Shown here one piece after another: positions 16,798 through 24,430 of a stretch of 64,000 bases of DNA; the stretch's first letter is position 1; the number at the start of each line of letters is the position of its first letter. The position numbers were made by a program, and so were the translations under genes. The notes beneath the pieces were generated by a model, which saw only the letters and a program-made list of their open reading frames with translations, had not been told where the DNA came from and ran no database searches. Origin of the DNA: Nocardia suismassiliense (GTDB lineage Bacteria; Actinomycetota; Actinomycetes; Mycobacteriales; Mycobacteriaceae); assembly GCF_900269665.1 (NCBI RefSeq), contig NZ_LT985361.1, positions 8,326,390-8,390,389 on the forward strand. The letters are read 5' to 3'.

Positions 16798-18171
16798 CTA
16801 TCTGATGCCTGGTGTTGCCGGGTCGGCGCCGAGGCAGCCGAGGACGAAACAACCCGGCGGCCAATCATCGAAGGGTGGCGCGAGCGACTTACCGAGGCAC
16901 TCGAGCGGGCCGCAGCCGGGGTAAGCGAAGGGGCCCAGGCCCAAAGCGCCGAAGGTGGCGTCCGGATTCGAGATCATCGGGTCGGCGAGGCTGATATCCG
17001 GTTGCTGCACATAGGGTCCCGGGTCCGGCAGGCGCGGTTCCCGGAACGCCGCGACGACGCCGCGCAGCACGTCGTGCGGGAAGCTCACCGCGCCACCTGG
17101 AACGGTCACACCGGTCCAGCTGACCAGCAGGCCGAGGCTGGGCACGATGAAGTTGTCCTGGCGCATCATGCCGCCCATCTTCACCGCGTCCGGCGGCAGT
17201 CCGGGCAGCTCGACGGTGCAGCGCGGCCCGTTCACCACGAGGAGGAACCCGTAGCACTCGTTGGTCGGCGTCGACTGACTGGCCTGGGCCAGATACTCGG
17301 CGGAGATGACCTGATTGCCTTGCCAGTTCCCGTGATTGACGAGCAGCAGGCCGAGCTTGGCGAAATCGTCGGGCGGCAGGACCAGATGCGCGTAGCCATA
17401 GGTGTTGCCACTGCGGTCACGAGCCCAGTGATAGTCGCTGCGTTGAATGCCCAACGGGTCGAACAGCTTTCGCTGGGCGTAAGCCTGGAAGTCGGTGCCC
17501 ACCGCCTGCTGCACCACATAGACGAGCAGGTCGACGGCGCGCTGACTGTATTTCCACACCTCGCCCTGCGGCCGCTCGATCGGCATCGCCAGCGCCTGCG
17601 CCACCACGTTCGGGTCGATCTGCGCCAGCCCGGTGATGCCCTCCGAGGCCACCGCCACCTGCATACCCGAGGTCTCGGTGAGCAGGCTGCGCACGGTGAT
17701 CGCGCGGTGTGCCGCGTCGCCGAGCCCGGCCGGGAGGTAGGTGTCGATCGGAGCATCGAGCCGCAGCCTGCCCTCGTCGACGGCGATGCCCGCGACCATG
17801 GAGACCACGCTCTTCGTGCTGCTCCACAGGTTCCACGGGATTCCGCCGGTCTGGTCGTTCCTCGGTCCGGTCGCGATCAAGCAGTTGTGGCGGTAGACCT
17901 GCACATTGAGTCGCGACGGGTCCGCCGCGAAGGGCACCGCGGCGCGCAGTGCCGCCGCATCGAGCCCCACTTCCTCGGGTGTCGCGGTCTGCGGTTTCCG
18001 TCCGTCGACGACGGCGCACTGCCGTTGTCCGGGCGGCGCGGCATCGGCTGTGCCACCGACGATTTCGATACTGAGGAACATGGTCGCGGCCGTCATCGTC
18101 GACACCACAAGGCTTTTCAGTGAACGACGCACTCCGCGCCCCCATTTCTCGACGGGTTCTGCTCGGCACAT
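16798..18171 (-). CDS. Secreted serine hydrolase, beta-lactamase family
   Basis: The 457-residue protein has an N-terminal signal sequence (RRSLKSL followed by a hydrophobic run and ADAAPPG cleavage region), so it is probably exported. The catalytic SxxK is in WSSTKSV. The second catalytic motif, usually YxN, reads YSQ here, a departure that may alter activity. The C terminus is proline/glycine/cysteine-rich. It resembles class C beta-lactamase-like esterases or DD-peptidases; substrate unknown. A GTG 13 codons downstream (18132) is a credible alternative start. It follows dgdA at a distance of 102 bp on the same strand. Confidence 0.8.
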   Translation of the reverse strand: MCRAEPVEKWGRGVRRSLKSLVVSTMTAATMFLSIEIVGGTADAAPPGQRQCAVVDGRKPQTATPEEVGLDAAALRAAVPFAADPSRLNVQVYRHNCLIATGPRNDQTGGIPWNLWSSTKSVVSMVAGIAVDEGRLRLDAPIDTYLPAGLGDAAHRAITVRSLLTETSGMQVAVASEGITGLAQIDPNVVAQALAMPIERPQGEVWKYSQRAVDLLVYVVQQAVGTDFQAYAQRKLFDPLGIQRSDYHWARDRSGNTYGYAHLVLPPDDFAKLGLLLVNHGNWQGNQVISAEYLAQASQSTPTNECYGFLLVVNGPRCTVELPGLPPDAVKMGGMMRQDNFIVPSLGLLVSWTGVTVPGGAVSFPHDVLRGVVAAFREPRLPDPGPYVQQPDISLADPMISNPDATFGALGLGPFAYPGCGPLECLGKSLAPPFDDWPPGCFVLGCLGADPATPGIR

Positions 18172-18273
18172 CGAGAAGGACGGCGTTCCGGTTACCGCCC
18201 GGAGTGCCCATAGTTGTCGTGGCCAGCGCGCTGGGGGCAGTGAACAGGACGATGACGCGACGGCGGCCTGCTG

Positions 18274-19611
18274 TCAACGCAACCGCGCGGCCGCGTCGCC
18301 GATCGCCTCGTCGAGGATGGACAGTCCGAGCGACAGTTCGTCCTCGGTGGCGGTCAGCGGCGGGGCGATGCGGAAGACGCCGCCCATGCCGGGCAACTGC
18401 ACGATGTTCATGTGCAGGCCCAGTTCCAGGCAGCGGCGGGTCACCTGCGCACCTAGTTCGTCCGAGCCCTGTTTGGTCGCGCGGTCCACGACCAGTTCCA
18501 GCCCTGCGAGCAGGCCACGACCGCGGATATCCCCGACGACGTTGTGCCGCTCGGCGATTCGCTCCAGCCCACGCCGCAGGAAGGCGCCTAGCTCGGCGGC
18601 CCGCACGTCGAGCCCGTCGCGGATGAGCACGTCGAGCACGGTGTTGCCGACCGCGGCCACCAAGGGATCCGCGACGTGTGTGGTGAAGAACAGGAAACCG
18701 CGATCGTGCGCCTCCTGCTCGATCTCGGCGCTGGTGAGCACGGCGGCGAGCGGCAGGCCGGCACCGAGCGTCTTGGACAACGTGAGGATGTCTGGCACGA
18801 TGCCGTCGCGCTCGAACGCGTACCAGGATCCGGTGCGGCACAGTCCGGTCTGCGCTTCGTCGAGGATCAGCAGCATGCCGCGCTCGCGGCATCGCTCGTG
18901 CAACGCGGCGAAGTAGCCGGGCGGCGGTTCGACCACGCCACCGGAGCTCAGGATCGGCTCGACGATGCAGGCGGCTAGGCTGCCGACCGATTGGGCGTCG
19001 ATCAGGTCGAAGGCGAAGTCGAGCTGTCGCTGCCAGTCGAGTTCGCCGGTGGCCGTGGTGAAGTCGGGCCGGTAAGTGTGCGGAACCGGGATGGCGAAGT
19101 TGCCGGGGGCGGCCGGACCGTAACCCTTGCGGCCCGCGCTGTAGGTGGCGCTGGCGGCGGCCTGGGTCATCCCGTGCCACGAGCGGGCGAACGAGACGAT
19201 CTCGTGTTTTCCGGTGACCAGCTTGGCCATTCGGATCGCCGCCTCGTTGGCCTCGGCGCCGGTGGTGAGCAACAGCGCCTTTTCCAGCGGGTCGGGCAAC
19301 GTGCCCGCCAGCCTGCGGGCGAGGTCGACGACCGGACGGCTGAGCATGCCGCTGAACAGGTGGTCGAGCTCGCCGACCTGATGGCGGACGGTCGCGACGA
19401 TGTCCGGGTGTGAGTGGCCGAGAATCGCGCTCATCTGGCCAGATGTGAAATCCAGTATCTCCCTGCCACTTTCGGTGTACAGGAAGCTCCCGGCGGCGCG
19501 GGTGATGATCTCGGGGGTGAAGGTGCCCGCGCCCGCGTAGCGCACGAGGTGACGGTCGGTGTCGGCCCAGAAGTCCTCGGTGGACCGCGGCGTGTAAGTG
19601 GGGGAAGCCAT
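18274..19611 (-). CDS. dgdA: 2,2-dialkylglycine decarboxylase (PLP, class III aminotransferase fold)
   Basis: The 445-residue protein matches remembered Burkholderia cepacia DgdA over its whole length, including LDFTSGQMSA, LDHLFSGMLSRPVVDLA, SWHGMT, LILDEAQTG and LSKTLGAGLPLAA. The active-site set described for that enzyme is conserved: Gln59, Trp145, Met148, Ser222, the PLP lysine Lys280 and Arg414. DgdA decarboxylates 2-aminoisobutyrate or isovaline and transaminates pyruvate, giving ketones, CO2 and alanine. The ATG at 19611 begins the homologous region. It is divergent from a LysR gene, as dgdA is from dgdR. Function is assigned from close family resemblance; not tested here. Confidence 0.9.
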   Translation of the reverse strand: MASPTYTPRSTEDFWADTDRHLVRYAGAGTFTPEIITRAAGSFLYTESGREILDFTSGQMSAILGHSHPDIVATVRHQVGELDHLFSGMLSRPVVDLARRLAGTLPDPLEKALLLTTGAEANEAAIRMAKLVTGKHEIVSFARSWHGMTQAAASATYSAGRKGYGPAAPGNFAIPVPHTYRPDFTTATGELDWQRQLDFAFDLIDAQSVGSLAACIVEPILSSGGVVEPPPGYFAALHERCRERGMLLILDEAQTGLCRTGSWYAFERDGIVPDILTLSKTLGAGLPLAAVLTSAEIEQEAHDRGFLFFTTHVADPLVAAVGNTVLDVLIRDGLDVRAAELGAFLRRGLERIAERHNVVGDIRGRGLLAGLELVVDRATKQGSDELGAQVTRRCLELGLHMNIVQLPGMGGVFRIAPPLTATEDELSLGLSILDEAIGDAAARLR

Positions 19612-19671
19612 GTTTCGACGGTAAGGACGAGGCGAGCGCCACGTCCATCTCACAATTCCGGCTGTGCTGTT

Positions 19672-19682
19672 CGGTATAGCCG
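19672..19682. promoter_or_regulatory. Imperfect dyad in the dgdA-lysR intergenic region
   Basis: CGGTATAGCCG is palindromic at 9 of 11 positions, lies in the 86-bp divergent promoter region and ends 15 bp before the lysR start. It is a candidate binding site for the LysR protein. Confidence 0.4.
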
Positions 19683-19697
19683 TACAACAATCGGACC

Positions 19698-20612
19698 ATG
19701 CTGAACCCTTGGCGTTTGCGTTTGCTCAGCCAGCTCGACTCCCTCGGCACCGTTCGCGCGGTCGCCCAGGCTGCCAACCTGAGCGCGTCCAGCGTGTCCC
19801 AGCAACTAGCGGTACTGGAGGCCGAAACCCGTACGCAGCTGCTGGAACGCACCGGCCGCCGGGTCCGGCTGACACCGGCCGGGTTGATCCTGGCCCGCCG
19901 CGCCAGGGCGATCCTCGATCACATGGGCGCGGTCGAGGCGGAGTTGCGCGGCCTCGGCGCCGAGCCGGTCGGACTGGTGCGGCTCGGCGCTTTTCAAAGC
20001 GCCATTCATTCGCTGTGCGTGCCCGCGGTGACCCGGCTCGCGCGCACCCACCCGCACCTCGCGGTCGAACTGCACGAGCTCGAACCGCACGAGAGCATGC
20101 GGGCGCTGCGGGTCGGCGACGCCGACATCATCATCACCACCACGGATTTCGTGGAACAGCCGCTCGGCCCGGATATCGACATCGTGCCGCTGGCTACCGA
20201 TCCGATCGTGCTGATACTGCCGCCAGATCGCGCCGCCCGCGGACCGGCCGACCTCGCCGCGTACGCCGACGAGCCGTGGTCCTTCGATATGCCCAAGTCC
20301 TACATGGCGAATCTGGCCACCCGGCTCTGCCGGGAATCAGGCTTCGAGCCGCGGATAGTCTGCCGCTTCAGCAATTACATGATGACGCTGCAGCATGTCG
20401 AGGCCGGGCTCTCCATCGCGCTGCTGCCCGGACTCGCCGTCGATCCGCGCTATCGCATTGCGGCAAGGGAACTCGCGAGCCCGGTCACCCGATCGATCAC
20501 GGCGGTTATCCGGCGCGGTGCACCGCCGCGGGCCGCGGTCACCGTGCTGCTCGACGCCTTGCGCAGGCACGGCGATCTACCCGGCGCGTCCGGTCCTATC
20601 GAGGGCCGATAG
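19698..20612 (+). CDS. LysR-family regulator, DgdR-like
   Basis: The 304-residue regulator has a LysR helix-turn-helix at the N terminus (LRLLSQLDSLGTVRAVAQAA, NLSASSVSQQLAVLE) and a full effector-binding domain. It is transcribed divergently from dgdA across 86 bp. In Burkholderia the LysR protein DgdR represses dgdA until a dialkylglycine is present; by position this protein should have the same role. The sequence of the DNA-binding part is closer to actinobacterial LysR proteins of the same type than to CysB-like ones, as far as can be judged by eye. Confidence 0.85.
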   Translation: MLNPWRLRLLSQLDSLGTVRAVAQAANLSASSVSQQLAVLEAETRTQLLERTGRRVRLTPAGLILARRARAILDHMGAVEAELRGLGAEPVGLVRLGAFQSAIHSLCVPAVTRLARTHPHLAVELHELEPHESMRALRVGDADIIITTTDFVEQPLGPDIDIVPLATDPIVLILPPDRAARGPADLAAYADEPWSFDMPKSYMANLATRLCRESGFEPRIVCRFSNYMMTLQHVEAGLSIALLPGLAVDPRYRIAARELASPVTRSITAVIRRGAPPRAAVTVLLDALRRHGDLPGASGPIEGR

Positions 20613-20969
20613 CCGCCCGATCGACAGCGCATCACCCGGCCAAATCGGCCGGAAATCGGTAATTGCCAGGTCGACACGGCCATCCGAGCCGGTAATTGCC
20701 GCGTGTCGATAACTTGCATCTGCCCTGGTCAGGGCCGATTTCCTATAACGATTGGATATATAGTTATCGTTTCGTTATCAGCTTAGCGTGTGTCGGAATT
20801 TGTTCGACCACGTTTGTGTCGAAGGATGGAAATCGGATCCGCTTGGACTGACAGATCACCGTGATGTTCTCGAATCTATTCGAAGACTTGGTGAAGTCCG
20901 GAGCGCCATCACGTGCGGCGTTGCACGACCGAGCCAAGGCCTTCGAAATGACCATCGGAGGACCTGATC
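20613..20969. other. 357-bp non-coding region with direct and inverted repeats
   Basis: An 11-bp direct repeat CGGTAATTGCC occurs at 20657-20667 and 20690-20700, 33 bp apart (about three helical turns). Further on, ATAACGA (20745-20751) and TCGTTAT (20772-20778) form a 7-bp inverted repeat around a strongly AT-rich core. These look like regulator sites for the NlpC/P60 gene at 20970. GGAGG at 20956-20960 is its ribosome site. Confidence 0.45.
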
Positions 20970-21710
20970 ATGGCATCGGAAACCGACGACGTCCGATATA
21001 CCCACCCGCTGCGGCGGGTGTTCTGGTGGACACTTGCCGCGGGAGCAGCAGTCTCCGGCGCGCTCCTGTTCTCCGCCGCAGAGGCTTCGGCCCAGCCAGT
21101 TACCGTCCCCGGCCTCGGTACTTTCGAGGTGCCGAACGAAATCCCGCTTCCCCCTGGCCTTCCCGGCGTTCAGGTCGCGAATCCACCGCAGGAGAGCGCG
21201 CCATCCGCTGCTCCCTCCGCCGCGCCGTCCCGGGCCGAGTTCTCCGCTCCCGGAATCACGTTCGCGCTGCCGGACATTCCGGGCCTCGAATACTCCAGCC
21301 TGGCAAGCCTTCCCGGCATCAAGGTGCCGACGCCGGCGTACCCGCGCGTCGCACCGATGAAGACCACCGGTGAGGTCGCGGTCGACGCCGCCCGCGCCAA
21401 GCTCGGCTCCGGCTACAGCGCCAACTCCGCGGGCCCGGACTCCTTCGACTGCTCGGGTTTGGTCCAGTGGTCCTATGGGCAGGCCGGAGTTTCGGTGCCG
21501 CGCACCAGCTATGACCAGCTCGCCGCCGGAACCCCGGTGCCGCGCGAGGATTTGCGCCCCGGTGACCTGGTGTCGTTCTACGGCGGCGGCCACTCCGCGT
21601 TGTACGCGGGCGACGGCAACGTCATCCACGCCTCCACCTATGGCACCGGCGTCACCATGTCCCCGTTGGCGTCGATGCCGTACGCGGGCGCTTGCCGCTT
21701 CCGCAACTAG
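20970..21710 (+). CDS. Secreted NlpC/P60 peptidoglycan endopeptidase
   Basis: The 246-residue protein has a signal peptide (LRRVFWWTLAAGAAVSGALL, cleavage near AQP), a Pro/Ala-rich linker of about 90 residues, and a C-terminal NlpC/P60 domain. The catalytic Cys161 is in FDCSG, and His208 (GGHSALY) and His220 (VIHAS) complete the site. Such enzymes cut gamma-D-Glu-diaminopimelate bonds in the cell wall, as RipA-family proteins do in mycobacteria. It is a single gene with a strong GGAGG ribosome site and a complex upstream region. Confidence 0.88.
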   Translation: MASETDDVRYTHPLRRVFWWTLAAGAAVSGALLFSAAEASAQPVTVPGLGTFEVPNEIPLPPGLPGVQVANPPQESAPSAAPSAAPSRAEFSAPGITFALPDIPGLEYSSLASLPGIKVPTPAYPRVAPMKTTGEVAVDAARAKLGSGYSANSAGPDSFDCSGLVQWSYGQAGVSVPRTSYDQLAAGTPVPREDLRPGDLVSFYGGGHSALYAGDGNVIHASTYGTGVTMSPLASMPYAGACRFRN

Positions 21711-21807
21711 CACCGTCAATCCTGGTACGCATTCGCTCCACCAGCACAGCTGGGGTGATCCGGATCTCGAGGACGAACGCGCCTGACCTACCCGGCGGAT
21801 AGGCGGA

Positions 21808-21972
21808 TCAGTCGCCTTCCACCGGTTCGGCGGGAGCAACCGGACTCGATATCCGGATCACACCGGCATCGAGATCGAGGGCGAGCCGGGGAGTATGCGA
21901 CTGGCCGTCGCTGTCCCCGCTGCCCTCGTCGGTCAGCTTCTTACCCGGAAACAGGTCGCCCATGACGCCCAT
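21808..21972 (-). CDS. Small DUF6191-like protein
   Basis: The 54-residue product begins MGVMGDLFPGKKLTDEG and ends with LALDLDAGVIRISS, a pattern resembling small DUF6191 proteins (a short basic N-terminal motif, then a conserved D-L-D-x-G-V-I-R strand). Function is unknown. GGAG lies 4-5 nt upstream of ATG 21972, supporting this start. It is one of several small same-strand genes between the NlpC/P60 gene and the heat-shock operon. Confidence 0.6.
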   Translation of the reverse strand: MGVMGDLFPGKKLTDEGSGDSDGQSHTPRLALDLDAGVIRISSPVAPAEPVEGD

Positions 21973-22079
21973 GAACTCCACGATAGTCCCGGCTCCGGTA
22001 CGGCACCTATGGCACCGGGCGTCATCGACGCCAGGGTCGGCCGGATGCATCCGGGGGCGGACGGGGCCTGCGACAGACC

Positions 22080-22235
22080 CTAGGTGACGGGATCGCGCAG
22101 GATCGTTGCCAGCATCGCACCGGCGCCCACGGTCGGCAGCATGAGCAGGATGATCGGCGGGGCGCCGAGCGCGGCCAGCGCGGCGACGCCGGTGAAGAGG
22201 GTCAGGGCGAATCCGGGGGCATGCTGAATTACCAT
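22080..22235 (-). CDS. Small hydrophobic membrane protein
   Basis: The 51-residue product has one long or two short membrane segments (FALTLFTGVAALAALGAP, then IILLMLPTVGAGAML). The ribosome site GGAAGGAAAG is 6 nt before ATG 22235, which is chosen over an upstream ATG at 22268. No family is recognised. It lies 107 bp before the DUF6191-like gene and may share its transcript. Confidence 0.55.
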   Translation of the reverse strand: MVIQHAPGFALTLFTGVAALAALGAPPIILLMLPTVGAGAMLATILRDPVT

Positions 22236-22280
22236 CTGGCGCTTTCCTTCCGGGCACGCCGGGACCACTGACGGACCCGG

Positions 22281-22493
22281 TCAGTAGGCAAAGGGGTAGT
22301 CGTCGTCGGGGAGCGGGGTGATCATGGACTGCTCGATGCGGTCGGTGATGTCCGCGGCCTCGAAGGCGTCCCGAATGCGCTCGGCCAGCGGGGGGATCGC
22401 CGTCTCGTCGAGTCCGGTGGGCACGTCGAAGTCGGATACCGCTGCCTGCTGCTCGGCCAAGTCGGCGGCGCTGCCTGCGGGAATCGTGGTCAT
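22281..22493 (-). CDS. Small acidic protein of unknown function
   Basis: The 70-residue product is acidic and probably soluble, with a predicted helix (AERIRDAFEAADITDRIEQSM) and a C-terminal DDDYPFAY. An excellent ribosome site, GAGGAGG, precedes ATG 22493. I do not recognise the family. A strong hairpin (22542-22572) separates it from the hsp20 transcript, so it probably has its own promoter. Confidence 0.6.
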   Translation of the reverse strand: MTTIPAGSAADLAEQQAAVSDFDVPTGLDETAIPPLAERIRDAFEAADITDRIEQSMITPLPDDDYPFAY

Positions 22494-22541
22494 GGCGAAC
22501 CTCCTCACGCTGGTGATCTGGGCCTGGTCGTCGGATAGGTC

Positions 22542-22572
22542 GAACAGGCCCGGTTACCGGCCGGGCCTGTTC
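22542..22572. terminator. Hairpin between the hsp20 operon and downstream small genes
   Basis: GAACAGGCCCGG (22542-22553) and CCGGGCCTGTTC (22561-22572) form a perfect 12-bp stem with a 7-nt loop. It lies 178 bp after the last gene of the leftward hsp20 operon. No T-run follows, as is common for actinobacterial terminators. Confidence 0.6.
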
Positions 22573-22750
22573 TAGGAAGAGGAACGTGACTTTTCACACG
22601 GTCCGCGGCGGCGATGCCGTGCTACCCGTGACGCCACAACGGTGGCTGTGCGCGGATAACTGATCGCACTGTGTTCTCGAACGCGCCTGGTGCTCGGTAG
22701 CGACGGCAGCACCACCGACGGACTTGCTGCTCGATATCGTGATCCGGGCC

Positions 22751-23062
22751 TCACCTCGCTTCCTCTCTCGCGCTTGACCATTGGGCTGTGCAGCGCGGCG
22801 GAGGCGGACCGCGCTGAGTGGCCCGCCCGGTCCCGGGCGGACGGCCGCGCAACCGAGCCGGGTGCCCGAAGCACGGCCGGCTCGCGCGCGGCCACGGGCC
22901 CGGGACCGGAACCGGCACTCGTGGCGGGGCCGCCATTCGCGCGCGGGCTTCACACAGAATCGTGTCCACCTCGGCGAACAACCGCTCGACCTCGGGGTCC
23001 AGCAGCAGCAGTTCGCCGTCGAAGGTGTTGAACGATACTGCGCGAGTATCGATTCCGGTCAT
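22751..23062 (-). CDS. Small protein downstream of hsp20, unknown function
   Basis: The 103-residue product starts with a conserved-looking acidic section (FNTFDGELLLLDPEVERLF) and then becomes Pro/Arg-rich. GGAGG is 8 nt before ATG 23062. It is 38 bp downstream of hsp20 on the same strand, so it is probably co-induced by heat or envelope stress. The Pro/Arg-rich half (about residues 48-103) has composition typical of a spurious GC-rich frame, so the true protein may be shorter in origin; no family recognised. Confidence 0.55.
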   Translation of the reverse strand: MTGIDTRAVSFNTFDGELLLLDPEVERLFAEVDTILCEARARMAAPPRVPVPVPGPWPRASRPCFGHPARLRGRPPGTGRATQRGPPPPRCTAQWSSAREEAR

Positions 23063-23100
23063 GACCCTGCCTCCTGCACGAAGCGTCGGGCCGGGACCGG

Positions 23101-23520
23101 TCAGGCGTTGATCGCCTGCCGCCGGTCGCTGTGCTCGATCTCGATCTTGCGTGGCTTGGCCTTCTCCGCGACGGGGATGCTCAAGCGCAGCACGCCATCG
23201 GTGTAGTCGGCCCGGATGTGGTCGGTGTCGAGGCCCTCACCGAGGAACAACTGGCGGCTGAACACCCCGCGGGAGCGTTCCGCGGCGATCATCGACCGCG
23301 ACGAGTCCAGCTCGGGGCGGGTCGCCCGAACGGTCAAGACGTTGCGCTCGATATCCAGATCCAGTGACTTCGGGTCGATGCCTGGCAGGTCGAGCTCCAC
23401 CAGGAACTCGTCGCCCTCGCGCCAAGCGTCCATCGGCATCACCGCGGGACGGGCCGCTGTGCCGAACACCTGCTGCGTGAGACGGTCCAGATCGCGGAAC
23501 GGATCGGTACGCATCAGCAT
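23101..23520 (-). CDS. Hsp20/alpha-crystallin small heat-shock protein
   Basis: The 139-residue chaperone has a short N-terminal arm (MLMRTDPFRDLDRLTQQ), an alpha-crystallin domain from about residue 35 (VELDLPGIDPKSLDLDIERN, then GVFSRQLFL) and the conserved DGVLRLSIPVAEKAKPRKI, which carries the dimer and oligomer contacts. Small heat-shock proteins hold unfolding proteins without ATP. GGAGG lies 8 nt before ATG 23520. It is divergent from an HspR-like merR gene, and the shared promoter has a CIRCE element. Confidence 0.9.
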   Translation of the reverse strand: MLMRTDPFRDLDRLTQQVFGTAARPAVMPMDAWREGDEFLVELDLPGIDPKSLDLDIERNVLTVRATRPELDSSRSMIAAERSRGVFSRQLFLGEGLDTDHIRADYTDGVLRLSIPVAEKAKPRKIEIEHSDRRQAINA

Positions 23521-23571
23521 GGTCGCCACCTCCAACTCACTCCATTCTTCGTCGTCGGATCAGATAACCTG

Positions 23572-23583
23572 TGTCATCTGACA
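23572..23583. promoter_or_regulatory. Short palindrome in the hsp20 leader
   Basis: TGTCA-TC-TGACA is a perfect 5-bp inverted repeat about 8 bp downstream of the predicted hsp20 -10. It could be the site of the divergently encoded MerR protein. AGTGT-CT-ACACT (23619-23630), with the same geometry, covers the opposite -10. Confidence 0.35.
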
Positions 23584-23593
23584 TAGATTTGTT

Positions 23594-23620
23594 TTAGCAC
23601 TCTCGACAGGTGAGTGCAAG
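23594..23620. promoter_or_regulatory. CIRCE element (HrcA operator) in the hsp20/merR divergent promoter
   Basis: TTAGCACTC (23594-23602), nine spacer bases and GAGTGCAAG (23612-23620) match the CIRCE consensus TTAGCACTC-N9-GAGTGCTAA at 16 of 18 positions. It lies between a leftward -35 TTGCAC (23614-23619) and -10 TAAAAC (23591-23596) for hsp20 and overlaps a rightward TCGACA (23603-23608) ahead of TACACT (23625-23630). HrcA binding should therefore block both promoters until heat shock. Confidence 0.85.
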
Positions 23621-23656
23621 TGTCTACACTAGAAAATCTGCGAGAGAAGGAGTGAC

Positions 23657-24016
23657 ATGCCAGCAGAGCCACAGGGTGGAACGCACCTACCCGATTCGGG
23701 ACAGGCGGTGTACGGGATCTCGGTGGCCGCCGACCTGGCCGGTATCGGTGTGCAGACACTGCGGCTCTACGAACGGCACGGCCTGGTCCGACCCGCCCGC
23801 AGCGACGGCGGCACCCGCCGCTACAGCGGCGATGATCTCGCTCGACTGCACCGCATCACCACGCTGGCCGCCGCGGGGGTCAACCTCGCAGGCATCGGCC
23901 GCATCCTCGACCTGGAAGACGCCAACGCCGACCTGCATTCCGACAACGACCGCCTGCGCACCGACAACGCCGCCCTGCGTGCGAACAATCGGCGGCGTTC
24001 GGAGTCGTCCGGGTAA
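23657..24016 (+). CDS. HspR-like MerR-family regulator
   Basis: The 119-residue protein has the HspR form of the MerR helix-turn-helix: YGISVAADLAGIGVQTLRLY, then GGTRRYSGDDLARLHRITTL, followed by a short coiled coil (ANADLHSDNDRLR). HspR represses chaperone genes at HAIR sites (CTTGAGT-N7-ACTCAAG); none is seen here, and the divergent promoter instead has a CIRCE element. It therefore looks like an HspR paralogue placed under HrcA control. GAGAAGGAG precedes ATG 23657. Confidence 0.82.
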   Translation: MPAEPQGGTHLPDSGQAVYGISVAADLAGIGVQTLRLYERHGLVRPARSDGGTRRYSGDDLARLHRITTLAAAGVNLAGIGRILDLEDANADLHSDNDRLRTDNAALRANNRRRSESSG

Positions 24017-24079
24017 CCGGCAGTGTGACAATGACGCGAGGCGGACCCGATCTTGTCCGATTCGCTCTATTCTGGCGGC

Positions 24080-24421
24080 ATGTCTGCTCGCCGCTTGGCC
24101 GTCCTGCTCGCGCTCGCCCTGTTCGCTGTGCTCGCAGTGTCCGCCTGCACGGTGGAGGGTGCGGGTACCAAGACCGACTGCGGCGTGAGCGGTTGCACGG
24201 TCACCTTCGACCGCGGGGTGAACGCCAAGGTCACCATCATCGGGGTGGACGCGGAACTCGTTGCGGTGAACGGCGATACCGTCACGCTGAAGGTGGGTGG
24301 CCAGCAGGTCAGCGTTCCGGCCGGGCAGACGCAGTCCGCCGACGGGTTCAATGTCACGGTGCAGGAGGTCACCGCCGACAAGGTCGTCGTCAAGATCGCC
24401 AGTGGCATCACCACCGGCTGA
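24080..24421 (+). CDS. Small putative lipoprotein
   Basis: The 113-residue protein has a lipoprotein signal (SARRLAVLLALALFAVLAVS then AC, lipobox cysteine about residue 23). The mature part is short and beta-rich with two more cysteines (TDCGVSGC), suggesting a disulfide. No family recognised. TATTCT (24068-24073) lies 6 nt before ATG 24080, so the mRNA is probably leaderless. It is convergent with the glutamine amidotransferase gene; the stops are 9 bp apart. Confidence 0.65.
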   Translation: MSARRLAVLLALALFAVLAVSACTVEGAGTKTDCGVSGCTVTFDRGVNAKVTIIGVDAELVAVNGDTVTLKVGGQQVSVPAGQTQSADGFNVTVQEVTADKVVVKIASGITTG

Positions 24422-24430
24422 CCGGCCTGC

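Noticed and set aside
20764..20955. 63-residue minus frame upstream of the NlpC/P60 gene
   Set aside because: No ribosome site or conserved pattern; it covers the AT-rich control region.
23594..23620. HAIR (HspR) site
   Set aside because: The arms match CIRCE (TTAGCACTC-N9-GAGTGC) with N9 spacing, not CTTGAGT-N7-ACTCAAG.
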